Notes: generated by a model from the letters alone, not told the origin. A DNA stretch of 53,294 nucleotides from Clostridiaceae bacterium (GCA_020832135.1 JAFIFG010000059.1:1-53294); one strand, 5' to 3'. Counted from the stretch's first letter, positions 8,314-16,719 are shown. Numbers and translations: made by a program.

Positions 8314-9582
8314 ATGGTACTGAATATTTTTTTCATTACAAAAGAAGAGAGAATATATTTCTTGAAGAAGTATTTTGAAAAAAGTGAAATCACTATAGAT
8401 GAAAATAAAGTTACTGCCCATGAAATTTCCGGGATTAAATCTATTAAGTTCAAAAATAAATTTAAAAACATTCCGGGATATTGGCTGGAGATAAAGTTTC
8501 AATATGATGATCAAGGTAAAGACCTATACAACAAAATCATAGACATGGTGGATCCAACGAGAATAAACAATAATGTATTTTACCCTCGAGTTAATGTAAA
8601 CTCACAGGAATTGCAGGAGGGGTGGCTGCACAAATACAACTTTTTAAATACAGAAGGTGAAGACGGATGGAAATTATTTTTTCAAGAGATTAAAAGTCAT
8701 ATCAAGCACAATAGAATAGATATTGCATACAAAGGACTTGCATTAATTTTTAAATATAATCCTTTTTTCTTGAAAAAATATAAGCGACATAATATTTTAG
8801 AGGATATAGCCTATGCCTACGAAGATGTAGGTAATATAGGTAAGGCAATAAAAGCTTTAAAAATGCAGGCGGTGCTAAAGCCAGAGTCTATAGAGCCATA
8901 TCTTAACATGAGCAGTTTTTATATTATCAATGGTATGGAGGAGGAAGCCTTTAATACCTGTAAAATGGCTTTGAAAAAGAACCCACAAAACCAATACCTA
9001 GTAAGTAATTTAATTATTGCTTTAATTAATATTGGAAGCTATGAATATGCAGTTAATTTTTTAAGAAAAGAATTAGATAAACAACCTAACAATGCCTATT
9101 ATTGGAAACTCATGGGGGATATATTTTATGAACTGGAGAAGAATAAAGGGGCGTTGGATTGTTATTTTAAGGCATTGAAATTAAGCGACAGTAGTTTTAT
9201 GGACGACTTTGAAATAGAGGTCTATACTGGTATAGGTGATTGTTACAATGAAGAAAAAAATCATAAAGAAGCTGTTGCCTATTATAAAAAAGCTTTAAAA
9301 TATGATACAAAGGATGCTTATCTGCTGCTGACCTTAGGTCAGATTTATTGGTTTGCACTAAAGGAATTAAAGCTATCCTATAAATATACAAAGCTGCTGG
9401 TGGATAGTGCACCTGAAAATGGATATGGACAATATCAATTGGGCTTAATCTATGCCCAATTAGAGCACGTAGAAAAAGCTAAATGGCATTTGTATAAAGC
9501 ACGAAGTATCATCCCATACTATAAACCAGTACATGATGCGATTCAACTATTAAAAAGCAATAAAAAAAGAAGTAGTAGGTAG
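8314..9582 (+). CDS. Tetratricopeptide-repeat protein
   Basis: A 422-residue soluble protein. Residues about 1-130 form an N-terminal region I do not recognise. From about 150 to 400 there are at least six TPR-like helix pairs, seen from spaced A, G, Y and P positions such as 'AYAYEDVGNIGKAIKALK', 'GDIFYELEKNKGALDCYFKA' and 'GDCYNEEKNHKEAVAYYKKA'. TPRs form a superhelix for protein binding, so this is likely a scaffold or regulator; the partner cannot be read from the sequence. It has a good GGAGGT ribosome site and is followed 17 bp later by a metallo-hydrolase gene, probably in the same transcript. Confidence 0.8.
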   Translation: MVLNIFFITKEERIYFLKKYFEKSEITIDENKVTAHEISGIKSIKFKNKFKNIPGYWLEIKFQYDDQGKDLYNKIIDMVDPTRINNNVFYPRVNVNSQELQEGWLHKYNFLNTEGEDGWKLFFQEIKSHIKHNRIDIAYKGLALIFKYNPFFLKKYKRHNILEDIAYAYEDVGNIGKAIKALKMQAVLKPESIEPYLNMSSFYIINGMEEEAFNTCKMALKKNPQNQYLVSNLIIALINIGSYEYAVNFLRKELDKQPNNAYYWKLMGDIFYELEKNKGALDCYFKALKLSDSSFMDDFEIEVYTGIGDCYNEEKNHKEAVAYYKKALKYDTKDAYLLLTLGQIYWFALKELKLSYKYTKLLVDSAPENGYGQYQLGLIYAQLEHVEKAKWHLYKARSIIPYYKPVHDAIQLLKSNKKRSSR

Positions 9583-9599
9583 AATAAGGAGGGATGATA

Positions 9600-10337
9600 T
9601 TGAAGTTGACTGTGTTAGGCTGCTATGGACCTTATCCTAAAGCAGGTGGTGCTTGTTCAGGGTATCTGTTACAAGACAATGATACGAAAATTTTGATTGA
9701 TTGTGGAAACGGTGTCTTAGGTAAGCTTTTTCAGTACTGTAATGATTTGAATAAATTAGATGCTATATTTATAAGTCATCTACATCCCGATCACATGAGC
9801 GACTTGATGATTTTAAGATATGCTATTAACATAAAGCAAATGATGGGTAAATTAGCAAATCCTATACCGATTTATTTACCAGCAAGTCCTAAAGAGGATT
9901 ATGATAGAATTCAATATAATAGTGCCTTCGCTAGAAATATCATACATGAAGGAACAGAAATTATTATTAAAGATATAAAAGTGAGCTTTAAAAAGACCAA
10001 TCACCCGATAGAATGCTATGCAATGGCATTTGAAAAAAATAATAAAAAGTTTGTGTATTCTGGTGATACAAGGTATTTTGATGGACTTGTAGACTTTGTA
10101 AAGGGAAGCAATTTGTTTTTATGTGAAGCAAATGTTTTGCAAGAGCATATCAATGAAAATGTCCCCCATATGTCGGCAAGACAGGCGGCTGAACTTACTA
10201 TGAAGGCAGGATTACAAAGACTAGTCTTAACTCATTTTTTACCGGATATTCAACCACATGCCGTATCAAATGAAGCAAAGGAAGTGTTTCCTTATATTTT
10301 AGAAATGGCAGAGGAAGGTAAATGTTATTTTATATAA
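9600..10337 (+). CDS. Metallo-beta-lactamase-fold hydrolase, YhfI/RNase Z-like
   Basis: A 245-residue cytoplasmic metallo-hydrolase. The zinc motif HLHPDH is at about residue 60, with further ligands in 'TNHPIECYA', 'YSGDTRYF' and 'LTHFLPD'. The opening 'LTVLGCYGPYPKAGGACSGYLL' is characteristic of the B. subtilis YhfI group, relatives of RNase Z whose substrate is unknown to me. I choose the TTG at 9600 as start: AGGAGG (9587-9592) is seven bases before it, whereas the ATG at 9594 is only one base after the ribosome site. Probably in one operon with the TPR gene. Confidence 0.85.
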   Translation: MKLTVLGCYGPYPKAGGACSGYLLQDNDTKILIDCGNGVLGKLFQYCNDLNKLDAIFISHLHPDHMSDLMILRYAINIKQMMGKLANPIPIYLPASPKEDYDRIQYNSAFARNIIHEGTEIIIKDIKVSFKKTNHPIECYAMAFEKNNKKFVYSGDTRYFDGLVDFVKGSNLFLCEANVLQEHINENVPHMSARQAAELTMKAGLQRLVLTHFLPDIQPHAVSNEAKEVFPYILEMAEEGKCYFI

Positions 10338-10464
10338 AATGACAAAAAATAAAAGTCTATACTGTTTATATCTTTCCTATAAAAGGGGAAAATAAAACTG
10401 TATCCCAAGATATTTAAGGATGTAGTACTTGTTCTCTATTTTATGAGGAAAGGTGGAGATTTTT

Positions 10465-10767
10465 ATGCTGGAAAGTGTTTTTGACAGAAGAGTAAAACAT
10501 GATAGAGGTTATGATTTATATTTAGAAATACCCGAAAAAGAATATTTTCAAATTTATGGAGATGTCAACAGTGAAGCTGCAAATGATGTTGTAGATCAAT
10601 TTTTACGACTTCATCAGGATGATGGAAGAGCTAACAATGTAGAGGTCAACTATGATAAAAATAACCACACCATCAATATCAAGGCTCTATTGCAGTATTA
10701 TGGTAACGATCATACAGCAGCTGAGATTCTACCAAATCATTTGGGACATTACGAAAACAAAAAATAA
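10465..10767 (+). CDS. Small acidic protein, unknown
   Basis: A 100-residue protein I do not recognise. It has no signal peptide, membrane segment or cysteines. It alternates charged and hydrophobic residues in a way that suggests a compact alpha/beta fold ('LYLEIPEKEYFQIYGDV', 'NNVEVNYDKNNHTINIKALLQYYG'). The ATG at 10465 follows AAGGTGGAG at good spacing; an in-frame GTG at 10453 belongs to that ribosome site. It has about 115 bp of AT-rich sequence upstream and a terminator right after it, so it is probably transcribed alone. Confidence 0.65.
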   Translation: MLESVFDRRVKHDRGYDLYLEIPEKEYFQIYGDVNSEAANDVVDQFLRLHQDDGRANNVEVNYDKNNHTINIKALLQYYGNDHTAAEILPNHLGHYENKK

Positions 10768-10784
10768 ATTTAAGTTTGTTAAAG

Positions 10785-10817
10785 AATAGCTGGAATTATA
10801 ATTTCGGCTATTTTTTA
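10785..10817 (+). terminator. Intrinsic terminator of the small unknown gene
   Basis: AATAGCTG (10785-10792) pairs with CGGCTATT (10805-10812) with one wobble pair and is followed by six T (10811-10816). Confidence 0.75.
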
Positions 10818-10855
10818 TTTAATAGGAAAGTTTTACTTTTCTATTAAATAAAAAA
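10811..10855. repeat. 20-bp near-perfect inverted repeat
   Basis: The arms 10811-10830 and 10836-10855 are complementary over 20 positions with a single G-T pair and a 5-base loop. The left arm uses the T-run of the preceding terminator. Its symmetry is greater than termination needs and it opens the hairpin-dense stretch that follows. Confidence 0.7.
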
Positions 10856-10970
10856 AGGGGTTGTAGGGGATGAAATCCCCTGCCTGTTTTCAGGAAGGTG
10901 CTCAGACAGCTTTGCTGTCGTCGAAGGAAACCTAGGGTTTCCTAGCGAAAGCGTCGTAGATGCTCTTTTT
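10856..10970. other. Dense cluster of hairpins: possible structured RNA or small dispersed repeat
   Basis: No coding sequence is seen between 10768 and 11088. Within 10863-10952 there are at least four perfect consecutive short stems: 10865-10870/10876-10881, 10883-10886/10891-10894, 10905-10910/10914-10919 and 10925-10932/10936-10943, plus a GC stem closed by a GAAA loop at 10945-10952. The local GC content is clearly higher than in the surroundings. TCTTTTTAT follows at 10964. Strand and function are unknown; it could be a small RNA, a folded intergenic repeat or a mobile miniature element. The rest of the gap (10971-11088) is AT-rich, with TTGACA at 10972 and two short palindromes at 11003-11017 and 11038-11048 that could be control sites. 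Confidence 0.5.
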
Positions 10971-11088
10971 ATTGACAATTTTCAAATTTAATTAACACTA
11001 TTTGCAATTTAGTTGCAGGAATTTACAATTAGTAGTCGAATTTAATTCAGAATAATATAAATATTATACGATGAAGGGCGGCTTAAAA

Positions 11089-11790
11089 TTGATTACTTTA
11101 AAAAATATTGAAAAAACTTATCATTCTACAGAAGGGTTACTAAAGGTCTTGGATATTGATTTTTACCAGGTAGCAAAGGGAGATCAAATAGCATTGGTAG
11201 GACCCAGTGGTTCCGGTAAAACTACTTTATTAAATATTATATCTGGAGTGGTTGCTCCTACTGCAGGAGAGGTAATAGTTGATGATATTAGAGTGGATTT
11301 ATTGAAGGAAGAGGAAAAAGATAAATTTAGAGCTGAAAAAATAGGCTATATCTTTCAAAGTTTTCATCTAATAAACAGTTTAACTGCTTTAGAAAATGTT
11401 ATGCTACCTATGTTATTCGCCGCAAATAAAGATAAAAAACAACAACAAATGGTGGCGAAAGAACTCTTAGATAAGGTAAAACTCTCCCATAGATTAAACC
11501 ATAAACCAACTAATTTATCTCGGGGAGAACAACAGCGGGTAGCGATTGCTAGAGCTCTAGCAAATGAAGCTAATCTAATTTTAGCGGATGAGCCTACAGG
11601 CAACATAGATTATACCACCGGTATGAAGGTATTTGATCTTTTACAGAATTTATGTGTAAAAAACAATGTTACTTTAGTCATGGTAACCCATAGTCAAGAG
11701 TTTAAGTCTAGATTTTCAAAAGTGGTAGATATAAGGGATATAAATAAAGCTATAAAAATAGGGGAGGAGGCAACACAATGGGAATTCTAA
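11089..11790 (+). CDS. ABC transporter ATP-binding protein, MacB/LolD type
   Basis: The ATPase of a MacB/LolD-like transporter, about 233 residues. Visible: Walker [11 protein letters not shown]-loop region 'GYIFQSFHL', signature LSRGEQQRV, Walker [10 protein letters not shown], and the switch histidine in 'VMVTHS'. This class powers FtsX-like permeases in export or mechanotransmission. I choose TTG at 11089 ([11 protein letters not shown]) because the purine-rich AAGGGCGG sits about six bases before it and the family usually begins this way; ATG at 11071 would add six residues. The end overlaps the permease gene by 13 bp, so the two are translationally coupled. Confidence 0.92.
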   Translation: MITLKNIEKTYHSTEGLLKVLDIDFYQVAKGDQIALVGPSGSGKTTLLNIISGVVAPTAGEVIVDDIRVDLLKEEEKDKFRAEKIGYIFQSFHLINSLTALENVMLPMLFAANKDKKQQQMVAKELLDKVKLSHRLNHKPTNLSRGEQQRVAIARALANEANLILADEPTGNIDYTTGMKVFDLLQNLCVKNNVTLVMVTHSQEFKSRFSKVVDIRDINKAIKIGEEATQWEF

Positions 11791-13124
11791 AAGTAGTTAT
11801 GAGCAACTTGGGAAATAGACGATTTTCTTCTGCTTTAACAACCATTTCTGTTGCCATAGGAGTTACATTATTAATAGCGATTCTAATCTTATCTTCTGCA
11901 CTTTATCAAGGAGCGGTTTTTCAAGGCGGAGGATACGATATGATTGTAGGCCCTAAAGGAAGTGCAACACAATTGATTTTAAGTACTGTATTTCATTACG
12001 AAGTACCTATCGGCAATATAGATTATGAAGTGTTTAGAAAATTAGCAGCAGATGAGAGGGTAACTAAAGCAATTCCTTTGGCTTTAGGTGATAATTATCG
12101 TAATTACCGTATTGTTGGTACAGATAGTACATACTTTATGGAAAAAGAAGATGAGAACATTAACGGTGTTATAGCTACAGGAAGGTTTTATGAGGAGGTA
12201 GGAGAGGTAGTTATCGGTCACATGGTTGCAGAAAGAGGTGGGTTGAAAATTGGTGATAAGTTTGTAGGGGCCCACGGTGTAGGGGATGGTATAGGTGGCT
12301 GTAGTCATGACCATCACAATGAAGACACCTCAGCCACTGATCCTCATCACAATGATACCCATCATGCCCATGACTTAGAATATATTGTTGTAGGAATATT
12401 AGAGCCTCAAAATAATACGGATGATTATATTATTTTCACACCTGTAGAAAGTGTGTGGGAGGCTCATGACATACATGCTAGTCATCAAACCTATTATCAC
12501 TATAAAAATGAAGGTTATCACCTTCAAGAAGAACATGAAGAGCATCATGAACATCATGAACACCATCATGTCGATAAACCAGAATTAACTGCTATATTGA
12601 TCCAGGGTAGAGATATTGTTTCTTTAGCTACTTTAAAAACTGCTATAGAAGCTGATACCCATTATCCTGCTCAGGCTGCATTTGTGGCAGTAGTTTTAAG
12701 GCAATTATTAAAGGTTCTAGGGGATGGTGCGATGGTGGCCAATGTTCTGGCTTATATTTCTATTATAATCGCAGCCTTATCCATCTTAATATCCTTGATG
12801 AGCTCCATGGCGGAAAGACGTAAAGATGTGGCAGTTATGAGAATGTTAGGAGCTTCTAAAAACAAAGTGCTAACTATAGTAATTTTAGAGGCAGTAGTAA
12901 TTACAGTGATAGGAATTTTGATAGGTATTATAGGAGGACATACACTTGCTCATTGGATAGGTAGACACCTACAACATGCTGCTGGCATATATGTCAATGC
13001 ATTACAGTACTGGCAGGGTGAAGGTATAACAGTTATAACGGTACTAATGCTGGGCCTACTATCAGGTTTAATTCCAGCCCTAACTGTTTACAGAACAGAA
13101 CCTACAAAATTTATAGATAATTAG
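11778..13124 (+). CDS. FtsX/MacB-like ABC permease with two His-rich extracellular segments
   Basis: A 448-residue permease with the four-helix FtsX/MacB layout: one N-terminal membrane segment (about 20-42), a large extracellular domain (about 45-315), then three C-terminal segments (about 322-345, 364-386, 415-436). The loop after TM2 has the typical 'ERRKDVAVMRMLGASKNKV'. Unusual are two histidine clusters in the outside domain: about 175-198 (eight His with one Cys) and 230-264 (thirteen His). Such clusters bind Zn, Ni, Cu or Co in other transport proteins. With the ATPase before it and the lipoprotein after it, this suggests a metal-handling ABC system; the direction and ion are not readable. 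Confidence 0.87.
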   Translation: MGILKVVMSNLGNRRFSSALTTISVAIGVTLLIAILILSSALYQGAVFQGGGYDMIVGPKGSATQLILSTVFHYEVPIGNIDYEVFRKLAADERVTKAIPLALGDNYRNYRIVGTDSTYFMEKEDENINGVIATGRFYEEVGEVVIGHMVAERGGLKIGDKFVGAHGVGDGIGGCSHDHHNEDTSATDPHHNDTHHAHDLEYIVVGILEPQNNTDDYIIFTPVESVWEAHDIHASHQTYYHYKNEGYHLQEEHEEHHEHHEHHHVDKPELTAILIQGRDIVSLATLKTAIEADTHYPAQAAFVAVVLRQLLKVLGDGAMVANVLAYISIIIAALSILISLMSSMAERRKDVAVMRMLGASKNKVLTIVILEAVVITVIGILIGIIGGHTLAHWIGRHLQHAAGIYVNALQYWQGEGITVITVLMLGLLSGLIPALTVYRTEPTKFIDN

Positions 13125-13134
13125 GAGGACGTTT

Positions 13135-13578
13135 ATGAAGCTAAAAGCTATATTACTTATTATACTGATACTTATACCCTCTTTATTAACGGGATGTAGT
13201 GAGTCCCATGAAGAGGTAAATGCACTTGCTTTTTGGGAGTTATCAGAAAAAGTAGAGGAGGATGTCTATGATGTATCCAGTAAAGCTAAGGAGCTTGACG
13301 GTAAGGTAGTTGAAATTATAGGCTATATGTCTCCACTGACACCATTAGAGGCTGAGTATTTTTACATGATCCAGGTACCTGGAGGCAGTTGTCCCTTTTG
13401 TGGTGGGGAAGATGTAGATTTTCTTCAAGTGATTCAAGTATTTGCCCCAGATGGTAAAACTGTAGATTTTTCTTCAAAGGCCATGAAGGTTACAGGTATT
13501 TTGGAAGTGGGAGAGGACCCTCATACATTTAGTATCTTTAGAATAAAATCTCACTCTATAGAAGAACATAAATATTAA
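13135..13578 (+). CDS. Lipoprotein with CPFCGG motif, possibly DUF3299-like
   Basis: A 147-residue lipoprotein: hydrophobic signal, lipobox LLTGC (Cys21), then a small beta-rich domain. 'LDGKVVEIIGYMSPL' and 'GGSCPFCGGEDVDFLQV' (Cys86 and Cys89) recall DUF3299 proteins, which in Gram-negatives lie beside MacB-like ABC genes and a His-rich periplasmic protein (the zrg zinc-uptake cluster of Vibrio, from memory). The Cys pair could bind metal. It lies 10 bp after the permease gene with an AGGAGG ribosome site, so it belongs to the same operon. Confidence 0.75.
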   Translation: MKLKAILLIILILIPSLLTGCSESHEEVNALAFWELSEKVEEDVYDVSSKAKELDGKVVEIIGYMSPLTPLEAEYFYMIQVPGGSCPFCGGEDVDFLQVIQVFAPDGKTVDFSSKAMKVTGILEVGEDPHTFSIFRIKSHSIEEHKY

Positions 13579-13586
13579 AAAACATT

Positions 13587-13614
13587 AGCCGTCATAGCAT
13601 CTATGGCGGCTTTG
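13587..13614 (+). terminator. Probable terminator of the ABC module
   Basis: AGCCGTCATAG (13587-13597) and CTATGGCGGCT (13601-13611) form an 11-bp stem with one G-T pair and a 3-base loop; only TTT follows, so termination may be partial, with readthrough into comEC 14 bp later. Confidence 0.5.
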
Positions 13615-13627
13615 TAGGAGTTGCTAT

Positions 13628-15163
13628 ATGTCTAGACCCTTTGTAAGCCTATGCATTTCCCTTATAATAGGAATATTGTTATATAACTATATATACGATA
13701 GCTACATATTTACATTCACCAAAGGTAGTGTTTTCATCATACTATTTGGATGTTTGCTATTGATTATGTTGTTTTCAAATAAATATAATTTATTTATATA
13801 TCTCATATTTATTTTATTAGGCGGTTTTTTATATCATTCAGCCATAGCATATCCTACTATATTAAAAAACTATACTGCAGAAAGTATAGACGTAGAAGGA
13901 AGAGTTATAGGGATGATAAAAACAGAGGGAAACTACAGAGAATATGATATAAAGATAACAGGGTTTAATACCAATGCAGGTGATATCACCGTTAAAGAAA
14001 AAGCTAGACTAAAGTATTTATCTATAGAAAATCCTCTGCAACCAGGGGATACAATAAAGATTAAAAATGCCATTATTAAGGAGCGTTTTACAGAAGAAGG
14101 TCTACAGGGGTATAAAAGGTATTTGAGAAGTAGAGGCTATAATCTTATGTTGGAGGCGACATCTGGGAAGGTGACAAAGATAAAGAATCCTCATAATATC
14201 AATATAATGCATGCCAGCTATAGTACTAGGAAGTATATAGAGGATTTTTTTGATGCCTCACTAGGTGACATAGAAAGTGGTTTGTTGAAAAGCATTATGT
14301 TTGGAAATCAAGGCTATATGTCTAGAGAAATGCTAGCTGTATTCTCTGCAAGTGGTACAGCACATATTGTGGCTGTTTCGGGGCTACATGTGGGGATCAT
14401 GGTGCTTTTAATCCATGCTATACTTAGGTTTTTTCAACTAGGAAAGGAAAAAATATTAATTTCCACCATGATTATTTTATGGCTATACGGCTATATGGTA
14501 GGTTTTCCTGTATCTATTATTAGAGCCAGCGCAATGTATTATTTTTATGTCTTTGCTTATTTTGCACATAGGAAATATGATGGTATCAATGTTCTTATGA
14601 TGATAGCTTTTTTCCTGTTACTATCTAACCCATTTCATTTATTTTCTGTTTCATTTCAACTATCTTTTGCTGCTACTCTAAGCATTTTAATGTTCTATCC
14701 AATAATAAAAGAAGGTTTTGATATATTACCTAAGGCTCTGAAGGGACTGCTAACAGTTACTATTGCAGCTCAAATCGGTACTATACCCATTATCGCCTAT
14801 CATTTCCAACAAATTTCACTTATATCCTTTGTAGCTAATCTATTTATTGTACCGGTATTAGCTCCGTTATTGGCCATGGCTTTTTTAAGTATATTTTCAA
14901 GCCTACTTCCTTTAGGTATGGACAGTGTCATAAACTATCTTGTAAATAATACACTCAGTTATATTTACTGGATAGCAGCAACATTAAGTGAACTTCCATT
15001 TGCCAGTGTTAAGGTAGAAAATATAAATATTTTACCTATTACTATTTATTATGGTATATTAACTATTGTATACTTGATAATATGGAGCTACAAACAACAG
15101 AAGAGAAAAGGAATGAATACATATGAGCTACAAGGAAGCAATGAAAAAGTTAAGGGCCAATGA
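13628..15163 (+). CDS. comEC: ComEC/Rec2 DNA-uptake channel, without the hydrolase domain
   Basis: A 511-residue polytopic membrane protein corresponding to the first two parts of ComEC. The start is an N-terminal hydrophobic/OB-like region (about 1-180, DUF4131-like). The Competence domain follows, with 'FSASGTAHIVAVSGLHVGIM' (about 235-260) and many membrane segments. In Bacillus, ComEC forms the channel for single-stranded DNA. Full-length ComEC is usually 700-800 residues with a C-terminal metallo-beta-lactamase domain, absent here. The protein ends right after the last membrane segment and the gene overlaps holA by 41 bp, so the short form looks genuine and not frameshifted. A free-standing domain of the missing type is encoded at 7319-8173. 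Confidence 0.88.
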   Translation: MSRPFVSLCISLIIGILLYNYIYDSYIFTFTKGSVFIILFGCLLLIMLFSNKYNLFIYLIFILLGGFLYHSAIAYPTILKNYTAESIDVEGRVIGMIKTEGNYREYDIKITGFNTNAGDITVKEKARLKYLSIENPLQPGDTIKIKNAIIKERFTEEGLQGYKRYLRSRGYNLMLEATSGKVTKIKNPHNINIMHASYSTRKYIEDFFDASLGDIESGLLKSIMFGNQGYMSREMLAVFSASGTAHIVAVSGLHVGIMVLLIHAILRFFQLGKEKILISTMIILWLYGYMVGFPVSIIRASAMYYFYVFAYFAHRKYDGINVLMMIAFFLLLSNPFHLFSVSFQLSFAATLSILMFYPIIKEGFDILPKALKGLLTVTIAAQIGTIPIIAYHFQQISLISFVANLFIVPVLAPLLAMAFLSIFSSLLPLGMDSVINYLVNNTLSYIYWIAATLSELPFASVKVENINILPITIYYGILTIVYLIIWSYKQQKRKGMNTYELQGSNEKVKGQ

Positions 15164-16166
15164 CATAGCAAACATATATTTAGTCTATGGAGAAGAAATG
15201 TATTTAGCTGAAAGATTTTTAAATGACTTTAAAAAAAAATTGGTACCAGTGGGGTTAGAGGACTTAAATTTGTCCTTTATAGAAGGGAAGGAATTTTCTT
15301 TAGAAAAGCTAGAGGATGCTTGTGAGACTTTACCATTTATGGCAGAGAGAAAATTAGTTATTGTGAAAGACCTAGAGGTATTCACCAGTAAAAAGAAAAA
15401 TATGTCTGAAGAGGATGAAAAGGCTTTAATAAAGTATATGGGTAAAATGCCAGAAAAGACATCCCTTGTATTTTATAATTCCGCCTCTATAGATGCTAGA
15501 AAAAAAATAGTGAAAACAGTTCAAAAACAAGGAGAAACTGTAAATTGTGAAAAGCTAAATCCTAAAGATTTGAAAATGTGGATTGAAAAGAAAATAAAAC
15601 AGTATGACAAAGCTGCTACAGAAAAGACTTTGACGGCATTTATGGAAAACATAGACTATATAGGCAAGACCGCTACCCAAAGCCTACTGGATATAGAAAA
15701 CGAAATAAAAAAAGTAGTTGCATATATTGGTGATCAACAATATATAGAAGTGGAGCATATCGAAGGTATTTTAACAAATAATTTTCAAAATGATATATTT
15801 AAGCTCTTAGATGCGGTGGAAAAAAAACAACCGAGGGAAGCTATTAAGAGATTAAACACCATGGTTTATGAAGGAGAGCCCATCAGAAAAATCATTGCAA
15901 CTCTAGGAAATCAAGTAAGAAATCTACTTAAAACAAAATTGTTGCTAGAAGAGGGCTACACATCAAAAGCAATTGCCTCTAAAATAGGCATACATCCCTT
16001 TGTTGCTACAAAATGTGCCAGTCACAGTAAAGGCTTTACTATAGAGAGATTAAAGGAGTTAGTAGAAAAGTTTTTGCAGATGGATGTGACGGTTAAGTCT
16101 GGTGGAATGAAGGAGGATATAGCTCTAGAGTTATTTATCATTGAAATGTGCAAGGAATCTAAATAA
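15123..16166 (+). CDS. holA: DNA polymerase III subunit delta
   Basis: The clamp-loader delta subunit (347 residues), which opens the beta sliding clamp during replication. Typical features are the N-terminal 'NIYLVYGEEMYLAERFL', the diverged ATPase-like fold without a working Walker A, 'LEDACETLPFMAERKLVIVKD', and the C-terminal collar domain ('AIKRLNTMVYEGEPIRKIIATLGNQVRNL'). The length is standard. The start lies inside the end of comEC (41-bp overlap) with AAAAGGA before the ATG, consistent with coupling. comEC-holA-rpsT is a classical Firmicute gene order. Confidence 0.92.
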   Translation: MSYKEAMKKLRANDIANIYLVYGEEMYLAERFLNDFKKKLVPVGLEDLNLSFIEGKEFSLEKLEDACETLPFMAERKLVIVKDLEVFTSKKKNMSEEDEKALIKYMGKMPEKTSLVFYNSASIDARKKIVKTVQKQGETVNCEKLNPKDLKMWIEKKIKQYDKAATEKTLTAFMENIDYIGKTATQSLLDIENEIKKVVAYIGDQQYIEVEHIEGILTNNFQNDIFKLLDAVEKKQPREAIKRLNTMVYEGEPIRKIIATLGNQVRNLLKTKLLLEEGYTSKAIASKIGIHPFVATKCASHSKGFTIERLKELVEKFLQMDVTVKSGGMKEDIALELFIIEMCKESK

Positions 16167-16175
16167 AAAAAGGAA

Positions 16176-16203
16176 ATCAAAAAAGCGTACAATTATGTAC
16201 GCT
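16176..16203 (-). terminator. Terminator of rpsT (leftward)
   Basis: Read leftward, AGCGTAC-ATAATT-GTACGCT is followed by a run of T, a good intrinsic terminator for rpsT. It also lies just after the holA stop but has no T-run in that direction. Confidence 0.7.
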
Positions 16204-16253
16204 AATTTTATTTAGGAACCTCCGAGACACGGATTTTCTTGTTTTTGTCATCA

Positions 16254-16520
16254 TTAAGCAACAAGCTTGTTCAATCTAGCCGCAAGTCTAGATACTTTTC
16301 TAGAAGCCTTAGACTTATGGATAACATTTTTAGCTGCAGCCTGCATAAGTTTTTTCTCTATGAACTGTAGCTTAGCTTTTGCTTCTTCAAGGTTACCAGC
16401 AGCTACAGCATCTTCAAATCTTCTAAGAGCAGTTTTAAGCTGAGATTTGATCATTCTGTTTCTAGCTGTTTTTTTCTTGATAACTTTGATTCTTTTCATT
16501 GCTGATTTAATATTTGCCAA
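16254..16520 (-). CDS. rpsT: 30S ribosomal protein S20
   Basis: A basic 89-residue protein binding 16S rRNA in the 30S body. 'ANIKSAMKRIKVIKKKTARNR' at the N-terminus and 'KSKASRKVSRLAARLNK' at the C-terminus are typical of S20. The start is ambiguous: the ribosome site AGGGGGTGA is followed by ATG at 16523 and directly by TTG at 16520. The family normally begins Met-Ala-Asn-Ile-Lys, which favours the TTG, and E. coli rpsT is also known to use UUG. The gene points against its neighbours, as in Bacillus. Confidence 0.95.
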   Translation of the reverse strand: MANIKSAMKRIKVIKKKTARNRMIKSQLKTALRRFEDAVAAGNLEEAKAKLQFIEKKLMQAAAKNVIHKSKASRKVSRLAARLNKLVA

Positions 16521-16555
16521 CATCTTCACCCCCTTATGTGGTCGTTAACACAGTA

Positions 16556-16584
16556 ATTTTATCAGAAATTCAATTAAAAAGCAA
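16556..16584 (-). promoter_or_regulatory. Promoter of rpsT
   Basis: Read leftward, TTGCTT and TAAAAT are 17 bases apart, a good vegetative-type promoter about 35 bp before the rpsT start. Confidence 0.6.
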
Positions 16585-16719
16585 TAACAAATAATATATT
16601 TAATTTATTGACTTTAAATAAATAAATTATACAGAAAATACTGTAATAGAGGATAGATATTTTTACCCTTGTTGGCAAATACTAAAAAAAACATCAAATT
16701 ATTAAAACGGGGTGAGGAT

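Noticed and set aside
11003-11048. Zur-type operator in front of the metal-like ABC module
   Set aside because: The palindromes TGCAA-N5-TTGCA and GAATTTAATTC do not match the Zur or Fur boxes I know, so no regulator is claimed.
12500-12570. CATCAT/GAACAT-rich tract as a DNA repeat element
   Set aside because: It is explained by histidine and glutamate codons of the permease's His-rich segment.
16669-16719. Longer gpr form starting at TTG 16669
   Set aside because: No ribosome site before it, and the family start plus GGGGTGAGG point to ATG 16720.
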